Part shown: positions 1 to 7,377 of the stretch, piece after piece | Position numbering within the stretch: the stretch's first letter is position 1 | Layout: the number at the start of each line of letters is the position of its first letter | Assembly: GCA_902476475.1 (NCBI GenBank) | Contig: CABSDO010000023.1 | Span: 1-22,305, forward strand | Source: an uncultured Collinsella sp. | GTDB taxonomy: Bacteria; Actinomycetota; Coriobacteriia; Coriobacteriales; Coriobacteriaceae | Length of the DNA stretch: 22,305 nt | Direction of reading: 5' to 3' | Translations under genes and position numbers: made by a program | The notes under the pieces: generated by a model | The model's input: the letters and a program-made list of their open reading frames with translations, nothing else | What the model was told of the DNA's origin: nothing | Databases searched by the model: none

Positions 1-1545
1 CATACCGCCGCGGTTGATGATGACGCCGCCCGCGCCATTCTTGTCGCTCGTGGGCACGTACTCGAGCTGCATGCTGCCATCCGTCGCCGTGAGACTCGAG
101 CGGTATCCCTTGGGCACCTTCGTTTCCTTCAGGAGGTAGTACTGGCAACCTTGCTTGTGAAGGTCATCGAAGTTGATAACGTCGTTCACGCCATTCGTGA
201 GCGTCAGTTGTCCATCCGCGTCCGTGGTGCCGGAGCCAAGTAGGTTTTCCGGATTAGCGGTCGTGTCAGTGAAGTTCTCGTCTGTCTTGTACAGCGCGAA
301 CTGAGCGCCCTCCACCAGACCGCCATCCTGGTCGAACTTGATAATGTCGGACTCGGGAACCGTCACGAGGTTGTACTTGAGCTTCATGTTGGAGTCGGTG
401 GCACCACGCTCCAAGTAGAAGAACTTGAGCGTGTGGCTGGTGTCGCTAGCGAAGGTGTTGCCAGTGAAGCCCTTAGTAGTATCCTGCTTCGCTTCCTGGA
501 ACTTGCTTAACAGCGTGCCGTCTGGGGAATCGTTAACCTTAATCTCGCCCGTTTGGAAGTCAATGGTCAGCTTAACACTGGTGTGGATGCCGCCAATGTC
601 GCCCACAAGGACATCGTCAATGAACACCCAGACGTCGTCGTCGCCGGCGAACTCAAAGGTCATGGGATCGCCAGCGTTCGTTTTGCCATCCGTCGGCTGC
701 ACGAAGCGCGACGACATGGAGAGGCCGAAATAATGGTTGAGGGGTTTGTTGTTATTATATTGCCAGTCGCCGACGTTCTGCGACGTAATGCCGTTCGGGA
801 CGAGCTTGTTGTTATCCTCCTTGAATACCTCATCGGCCGCATCGAAGGGGAAGAACTGGCCTACTGTATGAGGCTCAGCCCCCGCTTGCATAACGCCGGG
901 GGCATCGTAGACATCAAATGCATTCTTATTGGCGTTGTACGCCGCGTAGTTCTTCGAGCTGTCATACTCGTAGTAGCCGCTCTTGACCTGCAACAGACCC
1001 GTCACACCCATATGGGATATCTTGCCCGTCTGGACGGAGGAATCAAACAGGTAGCTGAGGGATTCTCCGCCCCAGCGGTCGGTGAGTTTCGGGTAACCAC
1101 CGGCAAGAACATTGTTCACGATGCCGGTGCGGACCCGGGAGCCACCCGTATACTGGTTAAGTTCCTCGCTGGCTCCTTGATCCTTGAACTGGAAGCGGTG
1201 GTTCTTGTTGATGCCGCCGTTGCCGGAAACCGACAGATGGTTATCGGGATTCACCCAGTAATCAAACAGGTTGATTGTTGTCCCCGAAGGCGAAATCGTC
1301 GGAACCGTGTGGTCCGAAATTGCCGCCTCGGCACGAAGCGGCAGGAAGAAACTCGCCGTCAGCGCGATGGCGAGGGCCAGAACAATCGCATATGGCGAGA
1401 CCGAGCGCAGCCCGCGACGACGGCCACAAGACATGACGGACCACCGCTCGCGCGGCCGGTGTTCACCAGGAAGTTCCCTGCTTAGACACCCCCCCCCGGT
1501 AGCAATATTCACGAGTCGAGACGTCGTCTCTCTGAGCTCCTGCAT
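1..1545 (-). CDS. SpaA/fibro-slime surface adhesin, 3' end outside window
   Basis: Secreted surface protein; 515 codons are visible, open from the ATG at 1545 to the window edge. The N-terminus has an unusually long n-region, then a hydrophobic signal core (about residues 51-69, AIVLALAIALTASFFLPL) and a likely cleavage site after AEA near residue 74. About residues 295-315 carry FEFAGDDDVWVFIDD and residues 370-392 HTLKFFYLERG, both typical of the fibro-slime/PA14-like domain. An SpaA-type Cna-B repeat follows (KFDQDGGLVEGAQFALYK ... YYLLKETKVPKGY), from about residue 395 to the edge. Such proteins are usually sortase-anchored pilins or adhesins, but the C-terminal anchor lies outside the window. 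I chose the start at 1545 because GGAGGAAATT lies directly before it; the in-frame ATG at 1434 has no Shine-Dalgarno match. A G9 tract (1489-1497 on the plus-strand coordinates) lies in frame between the two ATGs and could switch expression. Family call is firm; the start is likely but unproven. Confidence 0.85.
   Translation of the reverse strand, partial: MQELRETTSRLVNIATGGGCLSRELPGEHRPRERWSVMSCGRRRGLRSVSPYAIVLALAIALTASFFLPLRAEAAISDHTVPTISPSGTTINLFDYWVNPDNHLSVSGNGGINKNHRFQFKDQGASEELNQYTGGSRVRTGIVNNVLAGGYPKLTDRWGGESLSYLFDSSVQTGKISHMGVTGLLQVKSGYYEYDSSKNYAAYNANKNAFDVYDAPGVMQAGAEPHTVGQFFPFDAADEVFKEDNNKLVPNGITSQNVGDWQYNNNKPLNHYFGLSMSSRFVQPTDGKTNAGDPMTFEFAGDDDVWVFIDDVLVGDIGGIHTSVKLTIDFQTGEIKVNDSPDGTLLSKFQEAKQDTTKGFTGNTFASDTSHTLKFFYLERGATDSNMKLKYNLVTVPESDIIKFDQDGGLVEGAQFALYKTDENFTDTTANPENLLGSGTTDADGQLTLTNGVNDVINFDDLHKQGCQYYLLKETKVPKGYRSSLTATDGSMQLEYVPTSDKNGAGGVIINRGGM
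1489..1497 (-). repeat. G9 homopolymer inside adhesin 5' coding region
   Basis: Nine consecutive C on the plus strand read as GGG GGG GGG (three Gly) in the adhesin frame, 16 codons after the ATG at 1545. With nine G the frame continues into the signal peptide. With eight G the frame meets TAA five codons after the ACC that precedes the tract, and with ten G it meets TGA some thirteen codons after it. This is the arrangement expected of a contingency locus that switches by slipped-strand mispairing. Actual length variation cannot be seen in a single sequence. Confidence 0.7.
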
Positions 1546-1549
1546 AATT

Positions 1550-1555
1550 TCCTCC
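1550..1555 (-). promoter_or_regulatory. Shine-Dalgarno GGAGGA deciding the adhesin start
   Basis: On the minus strand GGAGGAAATT precedes the ATG at 1543-1545, a near-ideal ribosome binding site. The next in-frame ATG (1432-1434) is preceded by GCGGTGGTCCGTC, with no comparable match. This favours initiation upstream of the G9 tract. Confidence 0.7.
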
Positions 1556-1655
1556 CCAGTCACACGGCGACCCGACCGGGCGCTCCCCGGGGGCCGAGGC
1601 AGTCTGGCACATGCCCGCAGTCGTTCAAGGAATACCAACCCCAGCATATGTCTCT

Positions 1656-1667
1656 TAAGATATCTTA
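1656..1667. promoter_or_regulatory. 12-bp palindrome upstream of the adhesin gene
   Basis: TAAGATATCTTA is a perfect palindrome in an AT-rich stretch about 110 bp upstream of the adhesin start, inside the 186-bp gap between the adhesin and the M20 peptidase gene. It could be an operator or part of the promoter. No convincing -35/-10 pair was identified. Confidence 0.25.
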
Positions 1668-1731
1668 GCCTTTTTCTATTACAGTTTTTGTCTCATTACC
1701 GATGAAATCGGCTCAGTCCCTTTGTCACATT

Positions 1732-3159
1732 CTAGAGCGTGCGGAGCAGGGCGATGAGGAAGCGGGTGCCATGGAGGTAGGCGCGACGGGTGATGCGCTC
1801 GTTGGTGCCGTGGACGCCGCGGTCGCATTCGTCATCGTCGACCACAAAGGCGGAGAAGCGGATGCACTCGCGGCAAATGCGCTGGTAGTTGGCGGCATCG
1901 GTTGCGCCAATCACGGTCGAGGGCACGATGCTTATCGGCTCTTGGCCCACCGCAGACGATCCGTTTTCCTCCGTCCCCTTGGGATCACGGAAATAGCGGG
2001 CGGCGATGGCGCGAACGGCCTCGAGCCCCGGACCGCCCACGCGCGGGGACGGCGAGGGCTCGGAGCTGCCGGGGCCCAGCTCGACCTCGACTCGGCCAGC
2101 GAGCCCAGCGGTGGCAACGGCCTCGCGGCAGCAGGCCACGACATCGGCCACGCTCGTGCCCTCGAGCATGCGGAAGTTGATATTGGCCCACATATCCTGC
2201 GGCATTACGTTGGCACCGGTACTGCCGCCTTCGATTTGCGTGGGCGCGCAGGTGGTGGTTACAAGCGGGTACAGCTTTTTGCTGGCGAGGCAGTCGCGCA
2301 CGATGGCATCCTTGCTGGCAGCAATCTCGTCTGCGGTATAAAGCCCCAGCTCGACGAGCTGGGCGGCAAGCAGATCGGTCACACGCGTCGGCCACTCGAT
2401 ATCGCAAATCGCGGCAATAGCGCGGCTGAGCACTTCGAGCGACGTGCCGCCGTAAGGGTTGGAAGAATGCCCGCCTTCGCTCTTCGTCTTGAGCACGATA
2501 TCGGCATAGCCCTTCTCGGCAAGATCGGCATGCATAAGCCAACCCGCACCTGCGCCATACTCGGCAGCCGAAACGATACGATAGTCACCCTCGTCGATCA
2601 GGTACTCAAGCTCAACGCCACGCTCCTCGAGCGCGCGACCAATGGCACCCGCGCCGTACTGCGTGGTCTCCTCATCCTGGCCAAAGGCCAGCAGCAGGGT
2701 TCGTTCGTGTTGCCAGCCGTGCGCCAGCGCATACTCAACCGCCTCCAGGATGCCCGCAACCTGGTCTTTCATATCGATGGCGCCGCGACCCCAAATATAG
2801 GTGTCGTCCACGTGCCCGCTAAAGGGATCGTACGTCCAGTCTGTCTGGGTGCCCGGCACCACGGGGACCACGTCCATGTGGCCCATGAGCATAATGGGCT
2901 TGAGGGCAGGGTCGGAACCGCTAAGCGTCACCAATAGCGAATGATCGATAAGCTCGACCTCGCCCGCCGCGAACACGTGCGGCCAAGCCTGCTGCATATA
3001 CGCGCGCAGGTCGTCGAACGGCTGCCAGTCCACCGCCTCGGCATCCATGCTCGAAATGGTCGGAAACGACAGCACACGGCCCAGGCGCTCGCATGCGCCG
3101 GCCTTGTCCAAATCGGCAAAATCATCCTCATGCGCAAAAAAGCGCCAAACCTCGGCCAT
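1732..3159 (-). CDS. M20 family metallopeptidase (carboxypeptidase S/PM20D1-like)
   Basis: Zinc-dependent M20 amidohydrolase of 475 aa, expected in the cytoplasm because no signal peptide is seen. Visible motifs are GHMDVV (His94, Asp96), WGRGAIDMKD (Asp129), FGQDEET (catalytic Glu163 and ligand Glu164), YLIDEG (about 187-191), the lid-domain segment SEGGHSSNPYGGTS, and a late GVHGTNE with His450 as likely metal ligand. Length and the DEG motif fit the CPS1/PM20D1-like branch, which cleaves peptides or N-acyl amino acids, better than short desuccinylases. I chose the ATG at 3159 (MAEVWRFF), preceded by GAAAGGATGTC, over the longer frame. It lies 72 nt downstream of the ABC ATPase gene in the same direction, so the imported substrate is probably its target or precursor. 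Exact substrate unknown. Confidence 0.85.
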   Translation of the reverse strand: MAEVWRFFAHEDDFADLDKAGACERLGRVLSFPTISSMDAEAVDWQPFDDLRAYMQQAWPHVFAAGEVELIDHSLLVTLSGSDPALKPIMLMGHMDVVPVVPGTQTDWTYDPFSGHVDDTYIWGRGAIDMKDQVAGILEAVEYALAHGWQHERTLLLAFGQDEETTQYGAGAIGRALEERGVELEYLIDEGDYRIVSAAEYGAGAGWLMHADLAEKGYADIVLKTKSEGGHSSNPYGGTSLEVLSRAIAAICDIEWPTRVTDLLAAQLVELGLYTADEIAASKDAIVRDCLASKKLYPLVTTTCAPTQIEGGSTGANVMPQDMWANINFRMLEGTSVADVVACCREAVATAGLAGRVEVELGPGSSEPSPSPRVGGPGLEAVRAIAARYFRDPKGTEENGSSAVGQEPISIVPSTVIGATDAANYQRICRECIRFSAFVVDDDECDRGVHGTNERITRRAYLHGTRFLIALLRTL

Positions 3160-3231
3160 GACATCCTTTCGATTGTGATGACGAGGGCCGCCCCACCGGA
3201 GCGGCCCTGCCACATAAGCGTTTGCGGTCGG

Positions 3232-4017
3232 TTATTTGTCCTCGAGATAACGCGAGAGGAACTCGCGGGTGCGCTGGTGTTTGGGGTTGCCAAAGAGCTC
3301 CGCCGGCGCGGCATCCTCGAGCACTACGCCCTTGTCCATAAAGACCACGCGGTCGGACACCGTGCGGGCAAAGGCCATCTCGTGCGTGACGACGACCATG
3401 GTCATGCCGTCGGCAGCGAGCTTGCGCATGACCTCGAGCACCTCTCCCACGATCTCGGGGTCGAGTGCGGAGGTCGGCTCGTCGAACAGCATGATCTGCG
3501 GATTCATACATAGGGCACGAGCGATGGCCACGCGCTGTTTTTGACCACCGGACAGGCGACCCACGGCGGCGTGCGCGAACTTTTCGAGTCCCACGCTCGT
3601 CAGATGCTCCATCGCTATTTTTTCAGCCTCGGCCTTGCTTATCTTTTTGAGCGTGACGGGCGCGAGCGTGCAGTTGTCGAGCACATCCATGTTGTTGAAC
3701 AGGTTAAAGCCCTGGAACACCATGCCGATGTCCTCGCGCAGCTTGTTGATGTTGCAGCGCTCGGCCGTGAGGTCCTGGCCGTGGAACCAGATGTGGCCCG
3801 CGTCCGGGGTCTCGAGCAGGTTGAGGCAGCGCAGGAAGGTCGACTTGCCCGAACCCGAGGCGCCGATAATGGTGACGACTTCGCCGGGGTTAACGGACAG
3901 GTCGATGCCCTTGAGTACCTCGAGCGAGCCAAAGCTCTTGCGCAGGCCCTCAACGCGGATGAGCGGCTCATTGGTCTGTGCGGCGGCCGCAACGCCGGTA
4001 ATGGCGGTATCTGCCAT
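3232..4017 (-). CDS. Polar amino acid ABC transporter, ATP-binding subunit
   Basis: Cytoplasmic ATPase of 261 aa, close to the usual size of GlnQ/HisP-type subunits. In order: Walker A GASGSGKST (52-60), Q-loop MVFQGFNLF (about 99-107), signature LSGGQKQRVAIARAL (155-169), Walker B IMLFDEP (175-181) and switch His212 in VVVTHEM. ATG 4017 is preceded by GAGGAGAATTATC; the longer frame to 4101 would overlap the permease end and lacks family similarity. It follows the permease by 22 nt and precedes the M20 peptidase gene. Family assignment is firm; the amino acid transported cannot be read from the sequence. Confidence 0.93.
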   Translation of the reverse strand: MADTAITGVAAAAQTNEPLIRVEGLRKSFGSLEVLKGIDLSVNPGEVVTIIGASGSGKSTFLRCLNLLETPDAGHIWFHGQDLTAERCNINKLREDIGMVFQGFNLFNNMDVLDNCTLAPVTLKKISKAEAEKIAMEHLTSVGLEKFAHAAVGRLSGGQKQRVAIARALCMNPQIMLFDEPTSALDPEIVGEVLEVMRKLAADGMTMVVVTHEMAFARTVSDRVVFMDKGVVLEDAAPAELFGNPKHQRTREFLSRYLEDK

Positions 4018-4039
4018 GATAATTCTCCTCGTCTTGAGC

Positions 4040-5188
4040 CTAGTTGGAGCTGGGCAGCGTGACCGGAGCCTCGGCGCCGAGCTTTTTGCCAAAGGCCTCA
4101 AGCAGGCGGCTCGCCACGAGCGTCAGGATCAGGTAGACCACGAGCGCCACGCAGTAGACCTCCATCTGGCGGTAGTACACGCCGGCGACGGTGGTGGTGG
4201 CGTACATGAGGTCAAACACGCCGATGACCGAGAGCACCGACGAATCCTTGATGTTGATGATGAGCTCGTTGGTGAGCGCCGGAATCGCGTTTTTAATGCC
4301 CTGGGGGAACACGACCTTGCGCATAGCCTGCCACTGCGAAAGGCCCAGCGAGCGCGCCGCCTCGGCCTGGCCGGGATCGATGGACTCGATGCCGCCGCGC
4401 AGGACCTCCATCATGTAGGCGGTGGAGTTGAGCGAGATGGTAACGAGGCCGGCGGTGAAGGTGCTCCAAATCTGGTTGGCCTGAGCGGTCTCGAAGCCCA
4501 TGCCGCGCAAAACGGTGAAGCCCGCGTAATAGATGAGCAGGCCCTGGACCATCATGGGCGTGCCGCGCACGATGGTGGAGTAGATGGTCGCAAAGCCGCG
4601 GCCGATACTCTTAAAGAAGCGCACCAGGTCGTTATCCACGCGGTCGAAGGTCTGAATACGCAGGAACACAAAGAGCAGTGCCAGGAAGAATGCGATGACG
4701 GTGCCGAAGGTGGCAAGCGCGATGGTGATCTCGATACCGCGAATGAAGAAGTCGCCGCTCTTGTAGGTCATGTAGACCAGGCTCGACAAAAAGTCGCTGG
4801 GGTTGGAATCCGAGACAATGCTCACCTGCACCAGGTCGATAAACGACATGACGCAGCGGTCGATAAAGAAAACTGCCGCGATGGCGACCACGACGTAGCT
4901 GCCTAAACGTGCTCCACGACGGAAACGCTCGGATGCGAACGGCGACTTTTCGCGATAGTCGCTCCAGTGCATAAGCTTGGTGACCAGCGCCGCCGCCGAC
5001 ACGACGAGCCACGCCCACAGGATTGCCCAAAGGCAATCTTGAAACACGCCCGTGGGAGCCAAGAAGCTCAGCGGTGTGGGGTTGCGCTGGCTAAACGCCA
5101 GGCCGAGCGCCGCGATAACGCTCGTGCCCAGGTACACATAACGGTGGTCGGCCTTGATAAAGGAGGCCAGACGATTGATGGTTTTCAT
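4040..5188 (-). CDS. Polar amino acid ABC transporter permease, N-terminally extended
   Basis: Integral membrane permease of 382 aa of the HisM/GlnP type. The C-terminal about 230 residues form the usual transport domain, with the EAA loop EAARSLGLSQWQAMRKVVFP (about 276-295) that docks on the ATPase. The first 140 residues add further hydrophobic segments (about 19-32, 50-70, 96-118) before the core, making it longer than the common 220-240 aa proteins. ATG 5188 is preceded by GGGAGGCAGC. It starts 9 nt after the receptor gene and ends 22 nt before the ATPase gene, so a tight operon is clear. Confidence 0.92.
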   Translation of the reverse strand: MKTINRLASFIKADHRYVYLGTSVIAALGLAFSQRNPTPLSFLAPTGVFQDCLWAILWAWLVVSAAALVTKLMHWSDYREKSPFASERFRRGARLGSYVVVAIAAVFFIDRCVMSFIDLVQVSIVSDSNPSDFLSSLVYMTYKSGDFFIRGIEITIALATFGTVIAFFLALLFVFLRIQTFDRVDNDLVRFFKSIGRGFATIYSTIVRGTPMMVQGLLIYYAGFTVLRGMGFETAQANQIWSTFTAGLVTISLNSTAYMMEVLRGGIESIDPGQAEAARSLGLSQWQAMRKVVFPQGIKNAIPALTNELIINIKDSSVLSVIGVFDLMYATTTVAGVYYRQMEVYCVALVVYLILTLVASRLLEAFGKKLGAEAPVTLPSSN

Positions 5189-5197
5189 GCTGCCTCC

Positions 5198-6124
5198 CTA
5201 TGCCGGCTGGCGGTCGAGGCACGCGTCCCACATTTGGTCGCGCTCCTCTTGGCTAATGCCCTTGAGTGTCTTGTCGATGAGCTTAAGGAGCTTGTCCGAG
5301 CCCTTGCGGCAGCCGACGTTTGCCGCGACCTCCTGCTTAAAGCCCTCGCCCTCGGCAAAATGAATGGGGACGATGCCCGGGTTTTGGGCCATATAGCCCT
5401 TCTCGTTCTCGGTGTTATAGGTCACGGCGTCGCACGTGCCCTGCAGCAGGTTCGAAAACACCGTGGGAACCGAATCGACCGGGTTCTTGTGGACAACGCC
5501 CGGAATCTCGTCGATGACGGTATCGAGCATGGTGTCCTTTTGCCCGAGGACCGTAGCGCCGCTAAAGTCGCTGAGCTTGGTCGCATTCTGGTAGGGCGAG
5601 CCCTCTTTTACGAACAGGCCAAAGTAACCGATAAAGTACGGGTCGGAAAAGCCGACAGACTCCTCGCGCTCGGGCGTGGCGCTCATACCGGCGATGATGA
5701 GGTCGATCTGGCCGTTGTTGAGCGAGTCGATAAGGCCCGAGAAGCTCTGTTTGACGGCAACGGGCTCGCCGCCGAGGGCCTTGCAGACAATCTTGGCGAT
5801 CTGCACGTCGTAACCATCGGCATAGGCGCCCTGCACGTTGTCGATGGGGATGGTGTACTCGCTGGCTTCGGAGACCTGCCAGTTGTACGGGGCGTAGGCC
5901 GCCTCCATGCCAATGCGGATCTTGTCCTTGCCGATCACGGAATCGGACAGGTCGTCGCGACCGCCGCCCGTCGTGGACTGAACTACTTCCAGCGTGGAGG
6001 GACGCTGGCAACCGGCAAGTGCGCCGGCGACGACAGAAGCGCTCGCAGCGAGAGCGCTACCCAAAAAGATGCGACGGCTGCATATCGGCTGGGTATGCGC
6101 GCCGCATTGATGGGGAGAATGCAT
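5198..6124 (-). CDS. ABC transporter amino acid-binding lipoprotein (Tat-type signal)
   Basis: Extracellular substrate receptor of 308 aa (SBP family 3). The signal carries CSRRIFLG (about 15-22), matching the twin-arginine pattern S-R-R-x-F-L, then a hydrophobic stretch and lipobox LAGC with Cys39, so it should be a lipid-anchored Tat substrate. The mature part shows IRIGMEAAYAPYNW, GYDVQIAKIVCKALGG, IDLIIAGMSATPERE and VGFSDPYF, typical of polar amino acid receptors. Start ATG 6124 is preceded by GGGAAGGCAGATT; an upstream in-frame ATG (6196) would put extra residues before the signal. First gene of the uptake operon. The upstream 113 nt hold no convincing sigma70 promoter that I could identify. 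Confidence 0.92.
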   Translation of the reverse strand: MHSPHQCGAHTQPICSRRIFLGSALAASASVVAGALAGCQRPSTLEVVQSTTGGGRDDLSDSVIGKDKIRIGMEAAYAPYNWQVSEASEYTIPIDNVQGAYADGYDVQIAKIVCKALGGEPVAVKQSFSGLIDSLNNGQIDLIIAGMSATPEREESVGFSDPYFIGYFGLFVKEGSPYQNATKLSDFSGATVLGQKDTMLDTVIDEIPGVVHKNPVDSVPTVFSNLLQGTCDAVTYNTENEKGYMAQNPGIVPIHFAEGEGFKQEVAANVGCRKGSDKLLKLIDKTLKGISQEERDQMWDACLDRQPA

Positions 6125-6237
6125 AATCTGCCTTCCCTGTTGAATCGTATGCTGACGACTTAACAGGATATACGCCAGCGACCAGCAGCGCAGCACAAGC
6201 TCGAAAAATTAATAGACACACGGTAGTCATTGGGAGC

Positions 6238-6403
6238 GTCGATGTTTTGGCAATGCCAGCGAGCGCCGCCCAGAGCGAACAAGTTGGCATGAAAAAGGCA
6301 AGGCATGACCAGAAGGTCTATGCCTTGCCTTTTGAATGACAAATTGTCGCTCTGGGCGGCGCGCAGCGTCGACCGATCCGCCGTTCGCTAGAACGGCGGA
6401 ACC
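6238..6403. repeat. Structured intergenic repeat, family A, copy 1
   Basis: About 166 nt with a 28-nt left block (6238-6265, beginning GTCGATGTTTTGGCAATG) identical to that of copy 2 at 19260. The right block (CGCGCAGCGTCG, then a GC hairpin TCCGCCGTTC/GAACGGCGGA with a 4-nt loop) is nearly identical. Between them is a 14-bp perfect stem (GCCGCCCAGAGCGA, 6265-6278, with 6347-6360). Inside that is a second perfect stem (AAAAGGCAAGGCAT, 6293-6306, with 6320-6333) capped by GACC-AGAA-GGTC. The core has no sequence similarity to copy 2 but the same length and layout. It fills the gap between the aldose epimerase stop and the ABC receptor gene. Confidence 0.8.
6292..6333 (-). terminator. Probable intrinsic terminator of the aldose epimerase transcript
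   Basis: On the minus strand a long perfect stem (GGCAAGGCAT with ATGCCTTGCC, apical GACC/GGTC) runs straight into TTTTT (complement of 6292-6296). It lies about 70 nt after the epimerase stop codon and ahead of the ABC uptake operon, so it would insulate the two. It is also the inner hairpin of repeat family A. Confidence 0.5.
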
Positions 6404-6404
6404 T

Positions 6405-7298
6405 CTAGAGCAAGGTGACGCTAAAGCTACGTTTATCGGTAGCGCCGGGGGCCAGCGTAATGGTGTTGACCTTGTGCTCAAAAACATCGTCCTCGGTGTC
6501 CATGGTGGTATGACCGGTCCAGGGCTCGAGCGCCACAAACGGAGCGTCGTTGGCGGCAGACCACACGCCGATGTACTTAAAGCCCTCAAAGTCGATCTTG
6601 ACGCCGTGGCCCGACTTGCGGCCGCGCAGTGTGAGCGTGGAGCCCGGAGTATCGGTGAACATGATGGCATCGTTATCGAAGCTGCGGTGCGTGATGGGCA
6701 GCACGTCCGAGTTATCGGGCGCCTTGTAGCTGCCCTCGAACGTCATAAGACCGTCGGGCGTGATGATGGGAGCCTCGTTGGTCCAAGCCTCGGTAAACGC
6801 CAACTCGTAATCCTCGAACGCCTCGTCCTCGGCACCGGGGGCGGGCACGTTAAATGCGGGGTGGCCGCCCACCGAGAACGGCAGGTCCACGTCGCCGGTG
6901 TTGGTGACGGCAAAGGTCTGCGTGAGCGTGGCGTCGCCGGTCAGGGCATAGGTCATGTTGAGCTTAAAGTGGAACGGGAACGCCTTGAGCAACTCGGGCG
7001 TGTCAGTGATCTCGTACGTTACCGAGGAGCCATCCTCCGAAACCTCGACCAACTTGTGCTCGACGATGCGAGCGAGTCCATGGCGCGGCATCTCGCAGGT
7101 GCCGGCCGCAGATGTCGCCATGTTGTTGCGCAGCGATCCCACGATGGGGAACAGGATAGGCGCATGCTTGCCCCAAAAGGCCGGGTCGCCCTGCCACAGA
7201 TACTCGTTGCCGTTGAGGGCAAGGCTCGTGAGCTGGGCGCCCATGGAATCGATGGCCGCGGTAAGGCCGCCGCGCTTGATGGTGGTGACGGTGGACAT
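6405..7298 (-). CDS. Aldose 1-epimerase family protein, LacX-like
   Basis: Cytoplasmic galactose-mutarotase-fold protein of 297 aa. LacX-type hallmarks are EYLWQGDPAFWGKHAPILFP (about 32-51) with VGSL following, PRHGLAR (His73), VGGHPAFN (catalytic His146) and FVALEPWTG (Glu258 as candidate catalytic base). It would interconvert anomers of an aldose or a related sugar; the substrate cannot be deduced because no sugar gene is adjacent. ATG 7298 is preceded by TTGGAGGAAGTAGC, a strong ribosome binding site; the upstream in-frame ATG at 7322 is not. Its stop TAG lies 1 nt beyond the right end of repeat family A copy 1. Confidence 0.88.
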   Translation of the reverse strand: MSTVTTIKRGGLTAAIDSMGAQLTSLALNGNEYLWQGDPAFWGKHAPILFPIVGSLRNNMATSAAGTCEMPRHGLARIVEHKLVEVSEDGSSVTYEITDTPELLKAFPFHFKLNMTYALTGDATLTQTFAVTNTGDVDLPFSVGGHPAFNVPAPGAEDEAFEDYELAFTEAWTNEAPIITPDGLMTFEGSYKAPDNSDVLPITHRSFDNDAIMFTDTPGSTLTLRGRKSGHGVKIDFEGFKYIGVWSAANDAPFVALEPWTGHTTMDTEDDVFEHKVNTITLAPGATDKRSFSVTLL

Positions 7299-7377
7299 GC
7301 TACTTCCTCCAATAGTAAACAACGGTGTCGAGGGCTATTGTCCCACTCTTGGCGGCGGGGTTGAGCGACAGGTGCAG

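Noticed and set aside
1432..1434. ATG at 1434 as the adhesin start, outside the G9 tract
   Set aside because: No Shine-Dalgarno precedes it, whereas the in-frame ATG at 1545 has GGAGGAAATT. It stays possible as a secondary start.
553..1485. 310-codon plus-strand frame over the adhesin region
   Set aside because: The minus frame has a signal peptide, fibro-slime and SpaA motifs; the plus frame has no recognisable domain.
1702..2937. Long plus-strand frame antisense to the M20 peptidase
   Set aside because: Typical GC-rich shadow frame; no domain, and the opposite strand has all M20 motifs.
4967..6163. 398-codon plus-strand frame antisense to permease and receptor
   Set aside because: Spans two clear genes of the other strand and resembles no protein family.
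6125..6237. Riboswitch or T-box before the amino acid uptake operon
   Set aside because: The leader is too short and shows none of the conserved T-box or riboswitch elements.
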